NCBI GenBank assembly: GCA_002504435.1
Contig: DAQP01000047.1
Span: 1-10,686 of the forward strand
DNA: 10,686 bases
Source: Euryarchaeota archaeon UBA438
Lineage (GTDB): Archaea; Thermoplasmatota; Poseidoniia; Poseidoniales; Thalassarchaeaceae
Direction: 5' to 3'
The notes below the pieces were generated by a model. That model had not been told where the DNA came from. It did not search any database and saw only the letters and a program-made list of their open reading frames with translations. Every line of letters begins with the position of its first letter. The stretch's first letter is position 1. Below are positions 4,848 through 10,686 of the stretch, piece by piece. The translations under genes and the position numbers were made by a program.

Positions 4848-7479
4848 TCTTTCTTTCAACCATGGCTATCCCTATGGCTGAAGCGCCGATTACGAAGAGC
4901 ATGGCCATGAGTGCCAAAGGCAAGATGCTGGATGCGTCTCCGGAATCCTCTGCTGACTCTCCGGCCATGCTGGCATCGACACTGACGTGATTCTGTCCGT
5001 CTACAACCCATACCACCTCATTCCCGTTGACCACCGTTGTGACGACATAATACAGGGTGGTAGCTACCGGGGCCTGCTCACTCCATGTATTCGCCGAGGT
5101 CGTGCCCTCCGGGTTCATTTGGACGGGAACTAGCTCGCCCCATCCCGGGGCCTCGTCCATGGAGGTCAGCCCGACAACGGTCGTTATTGGGCTGGTCGAC
5201 CTGTATACCCTGTACTCATCAGAAGCATCGCCGGACCAAGAAAGTGTCACCGTGCTTCCAGAGATTGTCGCCTCGAGAGACTGAACGGTTATGATGTCTC
5301 CAAATGTGATTTGATTGGATATCGTGTCGGACATGCCCATGTCGTCAATCACGGTTAGTGAAACCGAGTGGATTCCAGAGGGGAGGAGGACATCAACCGT
5401 CTTGCCGCTTAGGCCGATGCCATTCACCACCCAAAGGTAGGAGGAAATGCTTCCATCTGGGTCACTTGATGAGGAAGCGTCGAATGTAGCCATCGCACCG
5501 GGAGTGGGGGGTGATGTCTGCGATTCCCAAGAGGCGCTCGGCGCGACATTTGCAATTACAACCTCAGTGAACGAAGAAGACTGCGATCCCCATGGGTCAC
5601 TGGCGGTCACCTCTACCCCCCATGTTGAGCCGGGCTCGATGCGCGACTGGTCAACGACCGATTGGCCGTCAAGGTCGGGGACGTGGAAGCCGTTCCTGAA
5701 CCACGTGTACGTGTATGTGACTGGTTCCCCGTCTGGGTCGTTTGAAATTGCTACAGCAATCATGTCAGAGAGTGAGTCGGGCTGTTCCATCATGTTTCCA
5801 ACAGGGGTATTCTCGAGAGAGACTTCTGGAGGGGAGGGTGCTGCATTGTCTATTGACCTAGACGTGGTCTTCATAGAGGAGCCCAATGACTCTCCATCTC
5901 CCGGAAGAACCTGGACGGACCAGTGTTGGTCACGGATTGTGAGAGAGGATGGGATAGTGGTCATGTCATCGTAGTCCTTTACCCACTCTCCGTCAACCCA
6001 CCACCTGATTTGGCTGCCAGATTCCTGATCTCCATCAATATCGGTCTGCTCCCACACCACAGACAAGTCGGAGGATGTGGTTAGGGGGCCTTCTGGTAGC
6101 ATTGTTATCGATGTGACCGCGGGTGGAGTGTTTCCAATCAACACAGAGCCCGTCTGGAACCACTCGGACCATACCAGTCCATCGAAAACTCTGACTTGGG
6201 AGTACCATGTTTCTCCCTTGGAAGTGAAGGAGGGATCAACCGTCTGTGCATCGTTGAAAGCAGCGACCCTGACTCCATCCCTGTACCATCTAATCTCAAC
6301 ATCCTGGATTATGTCGCCGTCGGAGTCGAATGATGAGTAAAAGAGTTGCAGGGCGTCGGATGTTACGGCATTACCTGGGGGGTTAACGTAGCCGTTAACA
6401 GTGGGCTGATTGTTTGAGGAGCCGATGATTATCTTGCCACTGGTTATCGTGTCGCCGAAGTCCGTGCCGTCATGCGGGGTTATCGCTACCTCCCACTCAT
6501 CGTCGGACCTAATCATGATGCTGGATACCGATGACTCGCCATCCAGCTCAGTGACCCTTGAGCCATCCAGGAACCAATGAATGGTTGTCTGCTGTGTGTC
6601 CTGGGGATTACCATCCAAGTCGTAATACTCCCAATCCATTGTTAGGTCGTCTGTATCCAAGGGAGAGTTTGGCGATACCACTAGATTCCTAGCAATTGGA
6701 ACCGTATTGCCTATGGTTACAGGATTCAACGAGACGGTGTCGCCGTCTTCGTTGCCGTCACTTGGTGTCACCTCGACCCTCCAGCTCTGGCCCCTGGCTA
6801 TCCAAGTGTTGGGAACGTCAGTCTGGTCATCGATTTGGGAGACTCTAAGCCCGTCTCGGTACCATCTGATCGTAGTGCCCTGCTCTGAGTCGCCATCGGC
6901 ATCGTCGTAGGTGTATGATACACCAAGCCCGGTAGCCTTGGTTGGGTCACTTGGGACGTAGTGGACGTTGGAAGCAGTAGGGGGGTTGTTTGTGGGGCCC
7001 GCCTCGGAGAGTGTCCAAGTTCCCGTTCCCCAGCTGTCGCCAGTATTCTGGCTGTTTCCATTGCCGTACAGCACTGCTAGATTGAATGTGACATCACTAG
7101 ATCCCGCTGCTGGGGCAGTCCAGTCCGCAGACCATGAGCGCAGAGAGTCGCTGCTGTGAGTCAGCTCGCCGTTTGCAAGCTGGACCTGCGAGCCTAGGTT
7201 GGACCATGAGCCATCGCTTGCGTACAGGTTGAATCCCCCGTCCCCTGATATGTGTGGGCCGCCATCCCAGGTTAGCGAGTATGTCGATCCGGGCGTGTAT
7301 CCACCTGCACCCCACGGCAAGCCGCTGAGACTGGGGGAAATGGGGGAGCTGTTGTAATGGCAGGTACACCCAGAGGTTGAGCTCCCCGTTTTGCCCGTTG
7401 AATTAGCGAAAACCACCTGTGAAGTCGAGGAAAGGAGGAAAATTAGAATCAGGCCAACCGCGAAGCCGCGTCTCATCAT
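4834..7479 (-). CDS. Large secreted, C-terminally anchored protein: choice-of-anchor-V-like head, five Ig-like repeats, PKD, FN3-like
   Basis: Cell-surface protein of 881 residues; partner unknown. Order: signal peptide 1-25 (RR then hydrophobic 6-24, likely cut after VFA); a head about 26-160 with GCTCHYN at 37-43 (Cys38-X-Cys40-His41) and a late LYGNGN...TGDSWG run, a pattern I associate with choice-of-anchor-V domains; five tandem Ig-like repeats about 165-258, 259-354, 357-450, 451-545 and 546-644; a PKD domain 645-728 (DASSSSDPDGSISSYLW); an FN3-like domain about 729-835 (TLSWSGDASDEYRVYRS); and a membrane helix near 851-874 followed by the basic tail ERKRRWS, which fits a stop-transfer anchor. 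The repeats carry many Asp-rich DxDGD loops that could bind Ca2+. Start: ATG at 7479, since it directly precedes the signal peptide and a TATA-like box lies about 27 bases upstream; the frame is open 18 codons further but those residues are hydrophilic and would bury the signal. First gene of the operon. Confidence 0.85.
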   Translation of the reverse strand: MMRRGFAVGLILIFLLSSTSQVVFANSTGKTGSSTSGCTCHYNSSPISPSLSGLPWGAGGYTPGSTYSLTWDGGPHISGDGGFNLYASDGSWSNLGSQVQLANGELTHSSDSLRSWSADWTAPAAGSSDVTFNLAVLYGNGNSQNTGDSWGTGTWTLSEAGPTNNPPTASNVHYVPSDPTKATGLGVSYTYDDADGDSEQGTTIRWYRDGLRVSQIDDQTDVPNTWIARGQSWRVEVTPSDGNEDGDTVSLNPVTIGNTVPIARNLVVSPNSPLDTDDLTMDWEYYDLDGNPQDTQQTTIHWFLDGSRVTELDGESSVSSIMIRSDDEWEVAITPHDGTDFGDTITSGKIIIGSSNNQPTVNGYVNPPGNAVTSDALQLFYSSFDSDGDIIQDVEIRWYRDGVRVAAFNDAQTVDPSFTSKGETWYSQVRVFDGLVWSEWFQTGSVLIGNTPPAVTSITMLPEGPLTTSSDLSVVWEQTDIDGDQESGSQIRWWVDGEWVKDYDDMTTIPSSLTIRDQHWSVQVLPGDGESLGSSMKTTSRSIDNAAPSPPEVSLENTPVGNMMEQPDSLSDMIAVAISNDPDGEPVTYTYTWFRNGFHVPDLDGQSVVDQSRIEPGSTWGVEVTASDPWGSQSSSFTEVVIANVAPSASWESQTSPPTPGAMATFDASSSSDPDGSISSYLWVVNGIGLSGKTVDVLLPSGIHSVSLTVIDDMGMSDTISNQITFGDIITVQSLEATISGSTVTLSWSGDASDEYRVYRSTSPITTVVGLTSMDEAPGWGELVPVQMNPEGTTSANTWSEQAPVATTLYYVVTTVVNGNEVVWVVDGQNHVSVDASMAGESAEDSGDASSILPLALMAMLFVIGASAIGIAMVERKRRWS
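4980..5550 (-). other. FN3-like and PKD domain block of the 881-residue protein
   Basis: Encodes residues about 645-833. The PKD part has the typical opening APSASWESQ, FDASSSSDPDGSI and SVSLTVIDDMG; the FN3-like part has VTLSWSG and YRVYRS and then a long loop before LYYVVTTVVNG. Both are extracellular beta-sandwich spacers in other proteins. Boundaries are approximate. Confidence 0.65.
5548..6987 (-). repeat. Five tandem ~96-residue Ig-like repeats (about 288 bases each)
   Basis: Each unit carries the core I-R-W-Y-R-D-G, seen at residues 204, 300, 396, 491 and 591, so the period is 96, 96, 95 and 100 residues. Around it come an Asp-rich DxDGD loop about ten residues earlier, a short 'D-D/L-D-G' loop after it, then W-x-V-x-V-T-P-x-D-G and a closing V-x-IGN-x-x-P. 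The units are diverged in DNA, so this is an old protein repeat and not a recent DNA duplication. Unit five is the most divergent (YTWFRNG). Confidence 0.8.
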
Positions 7480-7502
7480 AACTCGGGATAGGGGAGGTGT
7501 CT

Positions 7503-7508
7503 GAATAT
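7503..7508 (-). promoter_or_regulatory. TATA-like box for the surface operon
   Basis: The minus strand reads ATATTC, centred about 27 bases before ATG 7479, with no Shine-Dalgarno between. This supports a leaderless first gene and the shorter start. It also lies 67-72 bases before the divergent ATG 7575, so it could in principle serve that gene with a leader of about 43 bases. Confidence 0.4.
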
Positions 7509-7574
7509 GTTGCTGATGGAACACGGCTACCATTCTTCCGTTGCATTCATGGATTGAACACTTGTGGGCGATGC

Positions 7575-9638
7575 ATGCGACCCATAGAGAAAGTGGCAGT
7601 GATCGGTGCGGGGAACATGGGTTCCGGTATTGCGCAGAAGAGCGCGCAGGAGGATTTCGAAGTACAGATGGTGGACCGTGAGGAGAAATGGGTCAATAGG
7701 GGTCATGAGATTGTCTCGGGGTTCCTTTCAGAGGCCGTTGAGCGCAGGATTTTCAAGCCGGAAAAGGTCGAACAAATCAAGAGCAGGATTAGAGGGGTCG
7801 TTGGAACTGGCAATGTTGACCCCGGTACTGACTTGGTCATTGAAGCGGTTTTCGAGGACTTTGGCATCAAGACTGAGGTTTTCGGGATTCTCGACGATGT
7901 CTGCGATGAGCACACCATACTCGCCAGCAACACTTCATCTCTCTCGGTGAACGATCTAGCCATGGCGACAGGGCGCCCTGATCGTTTTGTTGGACTTCAC
8001 TTCTTCTACCACCCAGCCAAGAACAGGCTAATCGAGATCATTCCCGCTGAGACTACGTCTTCCGACTCCATTCGAGCGGTTGAGCAATACTGCAAAACCA
8101 TGGGCAAAGTCGTAATCATCTGCAAAGACAGGCCGGGTTTCGTCGTCAACCGCTTCTTCGTCCCCTGGCTTAACGAGGCCTGTCTTCTCTTGGAGGAAGG
8201 GGTTGGCACAACGGCTCAAATTGACGCTGTCGCGCGCTCGGCTTTCAGAATAGGAATGGGGCCATTCGCGCTCATGAATCTGACTGGACCACCCATAGCC
8301 CTTCACTCCACTGACTACCTTTCAGAACAACTAGGAGTTGAGAGATTCAGGGGGGCTGCGAGTCTTCGTTCTCTGGTAGAATCAGGCGAAATGTGGGAAA
8401 TTGACGAGGAGGAGGATTGCGATGACGAGTCTGCTGAAATAATCCGTGAGCGCTTGCTAGGCCAGGTTTTCTCAGTCGCAGCGCAGATCGTGGAAGAGGA
8501 GGTCTGCTCCATGGAAGACGTTGACAGGGGCGCCAAAGTGGGTCTCAGATGGGCAATGGGGCCCTTCGAGATCGCCAACAAAATCGGGATAGGAGAAGCG
8601 GTTGAGATGGCCTCCTCATATTCCGATCTAGCGGATCTAGAGTTGCCAACTTGGTTCAAGGAGCAGGATGGCGCCTTCAAATTCTCATACGTCGATGTTG
8701 AAGTCGCAGACGGGGTCGCCATGGTGAGGCTGAATAGGCCCGAGGCGATGAATGCCCTGAACGTGACTCTGGTAAACCAACTGGGAGACTGTCTGGACAA
8801 TCTGAATTCGATGGATGAGGTTTCCACGATAGTCCTAGAGGGGTCTGGAAAGGCATTCGTTGCCGGTGCCGACGTGAAGTTCTTTGTCGACAAGCTGAGG
8901 GCGGATTCTTTCGGAGAAATTTACGATTTCACAGCAAATGGCCACGAGGTTCTTGACAAACTGGAACGAAGCGAGAAAACCACCATCGCCCTAACTACGG
9001 GACTCGCACTGGGAGGGGGCCTTGAACTGGCTCTGGCCTGTGACTACAGAATAGGAACAAAGAGGACTCAATTCCGTTTCCCAGAGACGGGAATTGGAAT
9101 TTACCCCGGTCTCGGCGGGACTCAGAGGACGACCCGGATTTGTGGCATAGAGTGTGCCAGATATTCAGTTCTGGCTGGCAATTTCCTCGATGCCCCTACT
9201 GCCAGAGCATTGGGCCTGGTAACCCACCTGGTTGACACCTCGGAGGTGGATTCCACTATCCTCTCATTATTGGGGACAAAGCCAGAGAACAAATATCCGG
9301 GCAGTCCCAGCGATGAGTCCAGCCCAGTTGTTGCCTTTGCTTCATCTTTCTATTCGGACCCAAATATGGATTCAATCTCGTCTGGAGAGTGCCCGGATGG
9401 TTTCGATCCAAACGACAAGGCCGTAGGAAGGCAACTCAAGCTCCTGTCTCGTTGCGCCCCAGTAGCGTTACGAATGGCGAGTCGCCTTCTCGACGAGGCA
9501 GTCAGAACGGGTGATGACTTGGATGAAGGGCTGTCAGAGGAGCTAGAAGGACTTGAGGGAATTTTCGGAACTGAGGATGCCCTTGAGGGGCTATCAGCAC
9601 TTATCGAAGGTCGCAAGCCAGAGTATGTTGGCAAGTGA
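7575..9638 (+). CDS. Bifunctional 3-hydroxyacyl-CoA dehydrogenase / enoyl-CoA hydratase
   Basis: Cytoplasmic enzyme for two consecutive steps: hydration of trans-2-enoyl-CoA to (S)-3-hydroxyacyl-CoA, then NAD-dependent oxidation to 3-oxoacyl-CoA (or the reverse). 687 residues. N-terminal NAD domain: IGAGNMGSGIA at 10-20, ASNTSSL at 117-123, catalytic His142 in GLHFFYHPA and its Glu154, twelve residues apart as in human short-chain HAD. Then the signature KDRPGFVVNRFF (184-195) and two copies of the C-terminal HAD domain, about 187-300 and 301-365. Enoyl-CoA hydratase domain from about 372: KAFVAGADV at 426-434, ALGGGLELAL at 478-487 with Glu484, and FPETGIGIYPGLGGTQR with Glu504. Both catalytic glutamates are kept, twenty apart as in rat crotonase, so it is a hydratase and not just an isomerase. 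Dehydrogenase-first order matches archaeal fusions (for example the Metallosphaera crotonyl-CoA enzyme) and is the reverse of bacterial FadB. Start: ATG at 7575, three residues before the Rossmann strand; the open frame upstream is not homologous-looking. No thiolase or acyl-CoA dehydrogenase is adjacent. Confidence 0.95.
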   Translation: MRPIEKVAVIGAGNMGSGIAQKSAQEDFEVQMVDREEKWVNRGHEIVSGFLSEAVERRIFKPEKVEQIKSRIRGVVGTGNVDPGTDLVIEAVFEDFGIKTEVFGILDDVCDEHTILASNTSSLSVNDLAMATGRPDRFVGLHFFYHPAKNRLIEIIPAETTSSDSIRAVEQYCKTMGKVVIICKDRPGFVVNRFFVPWLNEACLLLEEGVGTTAQIDAVARSAFRIGMGPFALMNLTGPPIALHSTDYLSEQLGVERFRGAASLRSLVESGEMWEIDEEEDCDDESAEIIRERLLGQVFSVAAQIVEEEVCSMEDVDRGAKVGLRWAMGPFEIANKIGIGEAVEMASSYSDLADLELPTWFKEQDGAFKFSYVDVEVADGVAMVRLNRPEAMNALNVTLVNQLGDCLDNLNSMDEVSTIVLEGSGKAFVAGADVKFFVDKLRADSFGEIYDFTANGHEVLDKLERSEKTTIALTTGLALGGGLELALACDYRIGTKRTQFRFPETGIGIYPGLGGTQRTTRICGIECARYSVLAGNFLDAPTARALGLVTHLVDTSEVDSTILSLLGTKPENKYPGSPSDESSPVVAFASSFYSDPNMDSISSGECPDGFDPNDKAVGRQLKLLSRCAPVALRMASRLLDEAVRTGDDLDEGLSEELEGLEGIFGTEDALEGLSALIEGRKPEYVGK

Positions 9639-9645
9639 GAAGACT

Positions 9646-9652
9646 GAATACT
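9646..9652 (+). promoter_or_regulatory. Weak TATA-like box before the zinc-ribbon gene
   Basis: GAATACT, centred about 24 bases before ATG 9673, in the 34-base gap after the dehydrogenase stop. There is no Shine-Dalgarno before that ATG, so a separate leaderless transcript is plausible. The element is weak. Confidence 0.25.
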
Positions 9653-9672
9653 GACATCGTAACTGGACTATC

Positions 9673-9981
9673 ATGGAATACGGATGTCCACATTGTGGTT
9701 GGGCTGGCGACAGCCCCAATGAAGAACGAGGGAAAGAGGACGTTCCAGTTGGATATGGTGGTCCAGCTGGGGGCGGATCAGGAGGGGGGGGACCACATCC
9801 TGGCTTCGTTGTCAAAGACGAGCGTCATTATACCAAGAAATACTGCCCGGAATGCCACAGGCCGTTGCCTAAGTCGCAGCAGCCCAAGGTTGGACTTACG
9901 TCGGGACAGTTCGAACAGAGCCTAGGCAGGGCTCTTCTTTTCCTGATCCTAGCATTTGCAGGATACTACATCTTCATCTGA
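9673..9981 (+). CDS. Small tail-anchored zinc-ribbon protein
   Basis: Unrecognised protein of 102 residues. Two Cys knuckles, CPHCG at 5-9 and CPECH at 58-62, should form one zinc ribbon on the cytosolic side. They are parted by about 49 residues including a Gly/Pro-rich run (28-44) that looks flexible, longer than the usual 12-25 residue ribbon loop. After a polar stretch comes a single hydrophobic segment at about 86-102 that reaches the very C-terminus, so the protein is probably tail-anchored with the ribbon in the cytoplasm. Start: ATG 9673, directly before the first knuckle; no alternative start fits. It follows the dehydrogenase/hydratase by 34 bases on the same strand, and its stop is one base from the stop of a convergent small reading frame. 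Zinc-ribbon membrane proteins of this size are common in archaea and mostly uncharacterised; no function is proposed. Confidence 0.75.
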   Translation: MEYGCPHCGWAGDSPNEERGKEDVPVGYGGPAGGGSGGGGPHPGFVVKDERHYTKKYCPECHRPLPKSQQPKVGLTSGQFEQSLGRALLFLILAFAGYYIFI

Positions 9982-9982
9982 G

Positions 9983-10144
9983 CTACATGCTTCTTGATGG
10001 GGACTGTGACCAGGCAGGAGATCTATAATTTGCAATAAAGGCATAGATGATGTCTCTAACCCTAACCCTAGAGATCTTTACTTCCATCTTTGCCTCGTTG
10101 CTGTCAATCGTCTCGTCTATCCAATTCTCCAGAAATCTATCCAT
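9983..10144 (-). CDS. Hypothetical 53-residue protein
   Basis: Small reading frame, not recognised. Its product begins MDRFLENWIDETIDSNEAK and continues through a mixed charged/hydrophobic middle (KMEVKISRVRVRDIIYAFIANY, residues 19-40, in two overlapping pieces) to a Ser/Pro-rich end; no Cys pairs, signal peptide or membrane helix. Residues 21-29 could be a strand followed by a helix, loosely like a ribbon-helix-helix unit, but this is a guess. Support for it being real: AGGAGG with seven bases to the ATG, the same kind of site used by the operon genes; a TATA-like box (10197-10204) that predicts a transcript start near 10174; an inverted repeat over that start; and a stop that fits one base from the neighbouring gene without overlap. 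It is divergent from an HxlR regulator, whose target it may be. Against it: short length and no homologue known to me. Confidence 0.5.
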   Translation of the reverse strand: MDRFLENWIDETIDSNEAKMEVKISRVRVRDIIYAFIANYRSPAWSQSPSRSM

Positions 10145-10151
10145 TTGGTTT

Positions 10152-10157
10152 CCTCCT
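10152..10157 (-). promoter_or_regulatory. Shine-Dalgarno of the 53-residue gene
   Basis: AGGAGG on the minus strand, seven bases before ATG 10144. Ideal sequence and spacing; the main evidence that the short frame is translated. Confidence 0.6.
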
Positions 10158-10175
10158 AATACTTAGTGCAGTATT
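10158..10175. promoter_or_regulatory. Inverted repeat AATACT-N6-AGTATT, candidate HxlR operator
   Basis: Perfect 6-base arms around TAGTGC. It covers the predicted transcript start (about 10174) and early leader of the 53-residue gene, where a bound repressor would block transcription. The inner TACT...AGTA resembles operators I recall for Bacillus HxlR/DUF24 regulators such as YodB, whose spacer may be a base longer. The adjacent divergent gene encodes an HxlR protein. Confidence 0.45.
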
Positions 10176-10182
10176 CACACTA

Positions 10183-10211
10183 ATCCAACAAGCTCGCATA
10201 TATGATTGGAT
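10183..10211. repeat. Inverted repeat ATCCAA-N17-TTGGAT around the minus-strand TATA box
   Basis: Arms at 10183-10188 and 10206-10211 enclose CATATATG (10197-10204). Six-base arms with a long spacer can arise by chance in AT-rich DNA; listed because of the position over a promoter. Confidence 0.25.
10197..10204 (-). promoter_or_regulatory. TATA-like box for the 53-residue gene
   Basis: CATATATG, self-complementary. On the minus strand a start about 26 bases away falls near 10174, giving a 30-base leader that contains the AGGAGG site. Confidence 0.4.
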
Positions 10212-10238
10212 AGGTTATGGTGATTACACGTAGGTGCA

Positions 10239-10245
10239 TTTTATA
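10239..10245 (+). promoter_or_regulatory. TATA box for the HxlR-type regulator gene
   Basis: TTTTATA, the best TATA match in the intergenic region, centred 35 bases before ATG 10277. A transcript start about 26 bases on falls near 10268, leaving a leader of about nine bases without a Shine-Dalgarno. Confidence 0.5.
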
Positions 10246-10276
10246 CACTAGATACCTTGTGGCCAACCTGTTTCAC

Positions 10277-10686
10277 ATGGCTGGCCACCCCACACTAAGA
10301 TTGACTAAGACGGACGTGAACAAGGTACAACGATCAATTGACGATGTTATGATCGAGGGTAGCGACATCAGGAGGATTTTCGCGAAGTATAACGACGAGG
10401 AGTTCGATGTCGGCTGGGAGGTCGATGCGGCCGTGGACGCTTTCTCGGTTTTCAGCTCTAGGTGGACCACAGAGATCCTAGCGACTCTGTACATTGCGGG
10501 AGACAGGAGGTTCAATGAGATGAGGGGGCTGCTCAGGGGAATCAGCAGCAGAACCCTCTCGGACAAGCTGACTACTTGTGTCGACCATGGTCTCGTCCAG
10601 AGGGTTGTTGAGGAAGGTCCGCCTGTTAGGGTGAAGTATAGCCTCACGGAACACGGCAGAAGGGCGGGAAGGTTGCTTGGTCCTCT
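10277..10686 (+). CDS. HxlR-family winged helix-turn-helix transcriptional regulator (3' end beyond window)
   Basis: DNA-binding regulator of the HxlR (DUF24) family, dimeric winged-helix proteins that often sense redox or electrophile stress in bacteria and are abundant in archaea. 136 codons are visible. The HxlR core starts near residue 54: FSSRWTTEILATL (59-71; the family 'GKW-x-x-x-IL-x-x-L'), RRFNEMRGLL (77-86), the recognition helix region RGISSRTLSDKLTTCVDHGLVQR (87-109, in overlapping pieces ISSRTLSDKL and DHGLVQR), and the wing end VKYSLTEHG at 119-127. An N-terminal extension of about 50 polar residues precedes it, longer than usual. The conserved N-terminal Cys used for redox sensing in some bacterial members is not seen; the only Cys is Cys101. 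Start: ATG 10277, supported by TTTTATA upstream; a GTG at 10259 would be too close to that box. Divergent from the 53-residue gene, so autoregulation and control of that gene are plausible. Confidence 0.88.
   Translation, partial: MAGHPTLRLTKTDVNKVQRSIDDVMIEGSDIRRIFAKYNDEEFDVGWEVDAAVDAFSVFSSRWTTEILATLYIAGDRRFNEMRGLLRGISSRTLSDKLTTCVDHGLVQRVVEEGPPVRVKYSLTEHGRRAGRLLGP

Noticed and set aside
5447..5974. 175-codon open frame on the plus strand
   Set aside because: Antisense shadow of the Ig-like repeat region; composition is low-complexity Ser/Pro/Thr and has no domain, Shine-Dalgarno or promoter.
7480..7533. Longer N-terminus for the 881-residue surface protein (start at 7533)
   Set aside because: The extra 18 residues are hydrophilic and would bury the signal peptide; the TATA-like box at 7503-7508 would fall inside the coding region. 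ATG 7479 fits both.
7497..7574. Longer N-terminus for the dehydrogenase/hydratase (GTG at 7497)
   Set aside because: Homologous sequence starts at MRPIEKVAVIGAG; the 26 extra residues resemble nothing in the family and the region is the divergent promoter.
8315..8893. 192-codon open frame on the minus strand
   Set aside because: Antisense to the well-supported dehydrogenase/hydratase; Ser-rich shadow sequence without motifs.
10053..10074. Telomere or chromosome end signal (CCCTAA repeats)
   Set aside because: Only about two units, embedded among genes on both sides; archaeal chromosomes of this kind are circular.
10273..10647. 124-codon open frame on the minus strand
   Set aside because: Antisense to the HxlR gene, whose family motifs are clear on the plus strand.
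1..10686. tRNA/rRNA genes, CRISPR array, insertion sequence or phage genes
   Set aside because: No cloverleaf-type or rRNA-like segment, no regularly spaced direct repeats, no transposase or integrase motif found on either strand; reading by eye could miss a very diverged one.

Overview
The window looks like archaeal chromosome, most likely from a planktonic Thermoplasmatota lineage such as Marine Group II (Poseidoniales). That assignment is inference. It rests on AT-rich TATA-like boxes about 25-27 bases before start codons that lack a Shine-Dalgarno (leaderless genes), abundant AGG/ATA codons, a dehydrogenase-first 3-hydroxyacyl-CoA dehydrogenase/enoyl-CoA hydratase fusion, and large secreted proteins built from Ig/PKD-like domains. 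No rRNA, tRNA, CRISPR array, transposase or phage gene was recognised. Coding density is very high and no gene-free stretch exceeds about 135 bases.

Layout. At the left edge, on the minus strand, lies a LolD/MacB-type ABC ATPase that runs off the window, preceded by a GT4 glycosyltransferase. A second GT4 glycosyltransferase diverges on the plus strand. The two glycosyltransferase start codons are symmetric around one TTAAA element, 26 bases from each, which looks like a shared bidirectional TATA box. From 3093 to 7479 on the minus strand is a three-gene operon for the cell surface: (i) an 881-residue secreted, C-terminally anchored protein with a choice-of-anchor-V-like head carrying Cys-X-Cys-His, five ~96-residue Ig-like repeats, a PKD domain and an FN3-like domain; (ii) a 382-residue secreted, single-pass protein with a Cys-X3-Cys-His head and a Trp-rich cytosolic tail; (iii) a 197-residue five-helix membrane protein resembling DUF2231. 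The second and third genes begin at TGATG stop/start overlaps behind strong Shine-Dalgarno sequences.

From 7575 on the plus strand is the bifunctional beta-oxidation enzyme with both active sites intact, then a small tail-anchored zinc-ribbon protein. One base beyond its stop, a 53-codon reading frame with a strong Shine-Dalgarno runs the other way. Across a 132-base AT-rich region, an HxlR-type winged-helix regulator diverges and leaves the right edge. That intergenic region has one TATA-like box per direction and a TACT-N6-AGTA inverted repeat over the predicted start of the minus-strand transcript, an arrangement that suggests regulation of the small gene by the HxlR protein.

How the genes fit together: the glycosyltransferases, the ABC ATPase and the anchored Ig-like proteins all point to envelope building. 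The Cys/His heads plus a DUF2231-like membrane partner raise the possibility of a metal- or heme-bearing surface complex. The dehydrogenase/hydratase is ordinary fatty-acid (or crotonyl-CoA) metabolism with its own promoter region and no obvious link to the surface operon.
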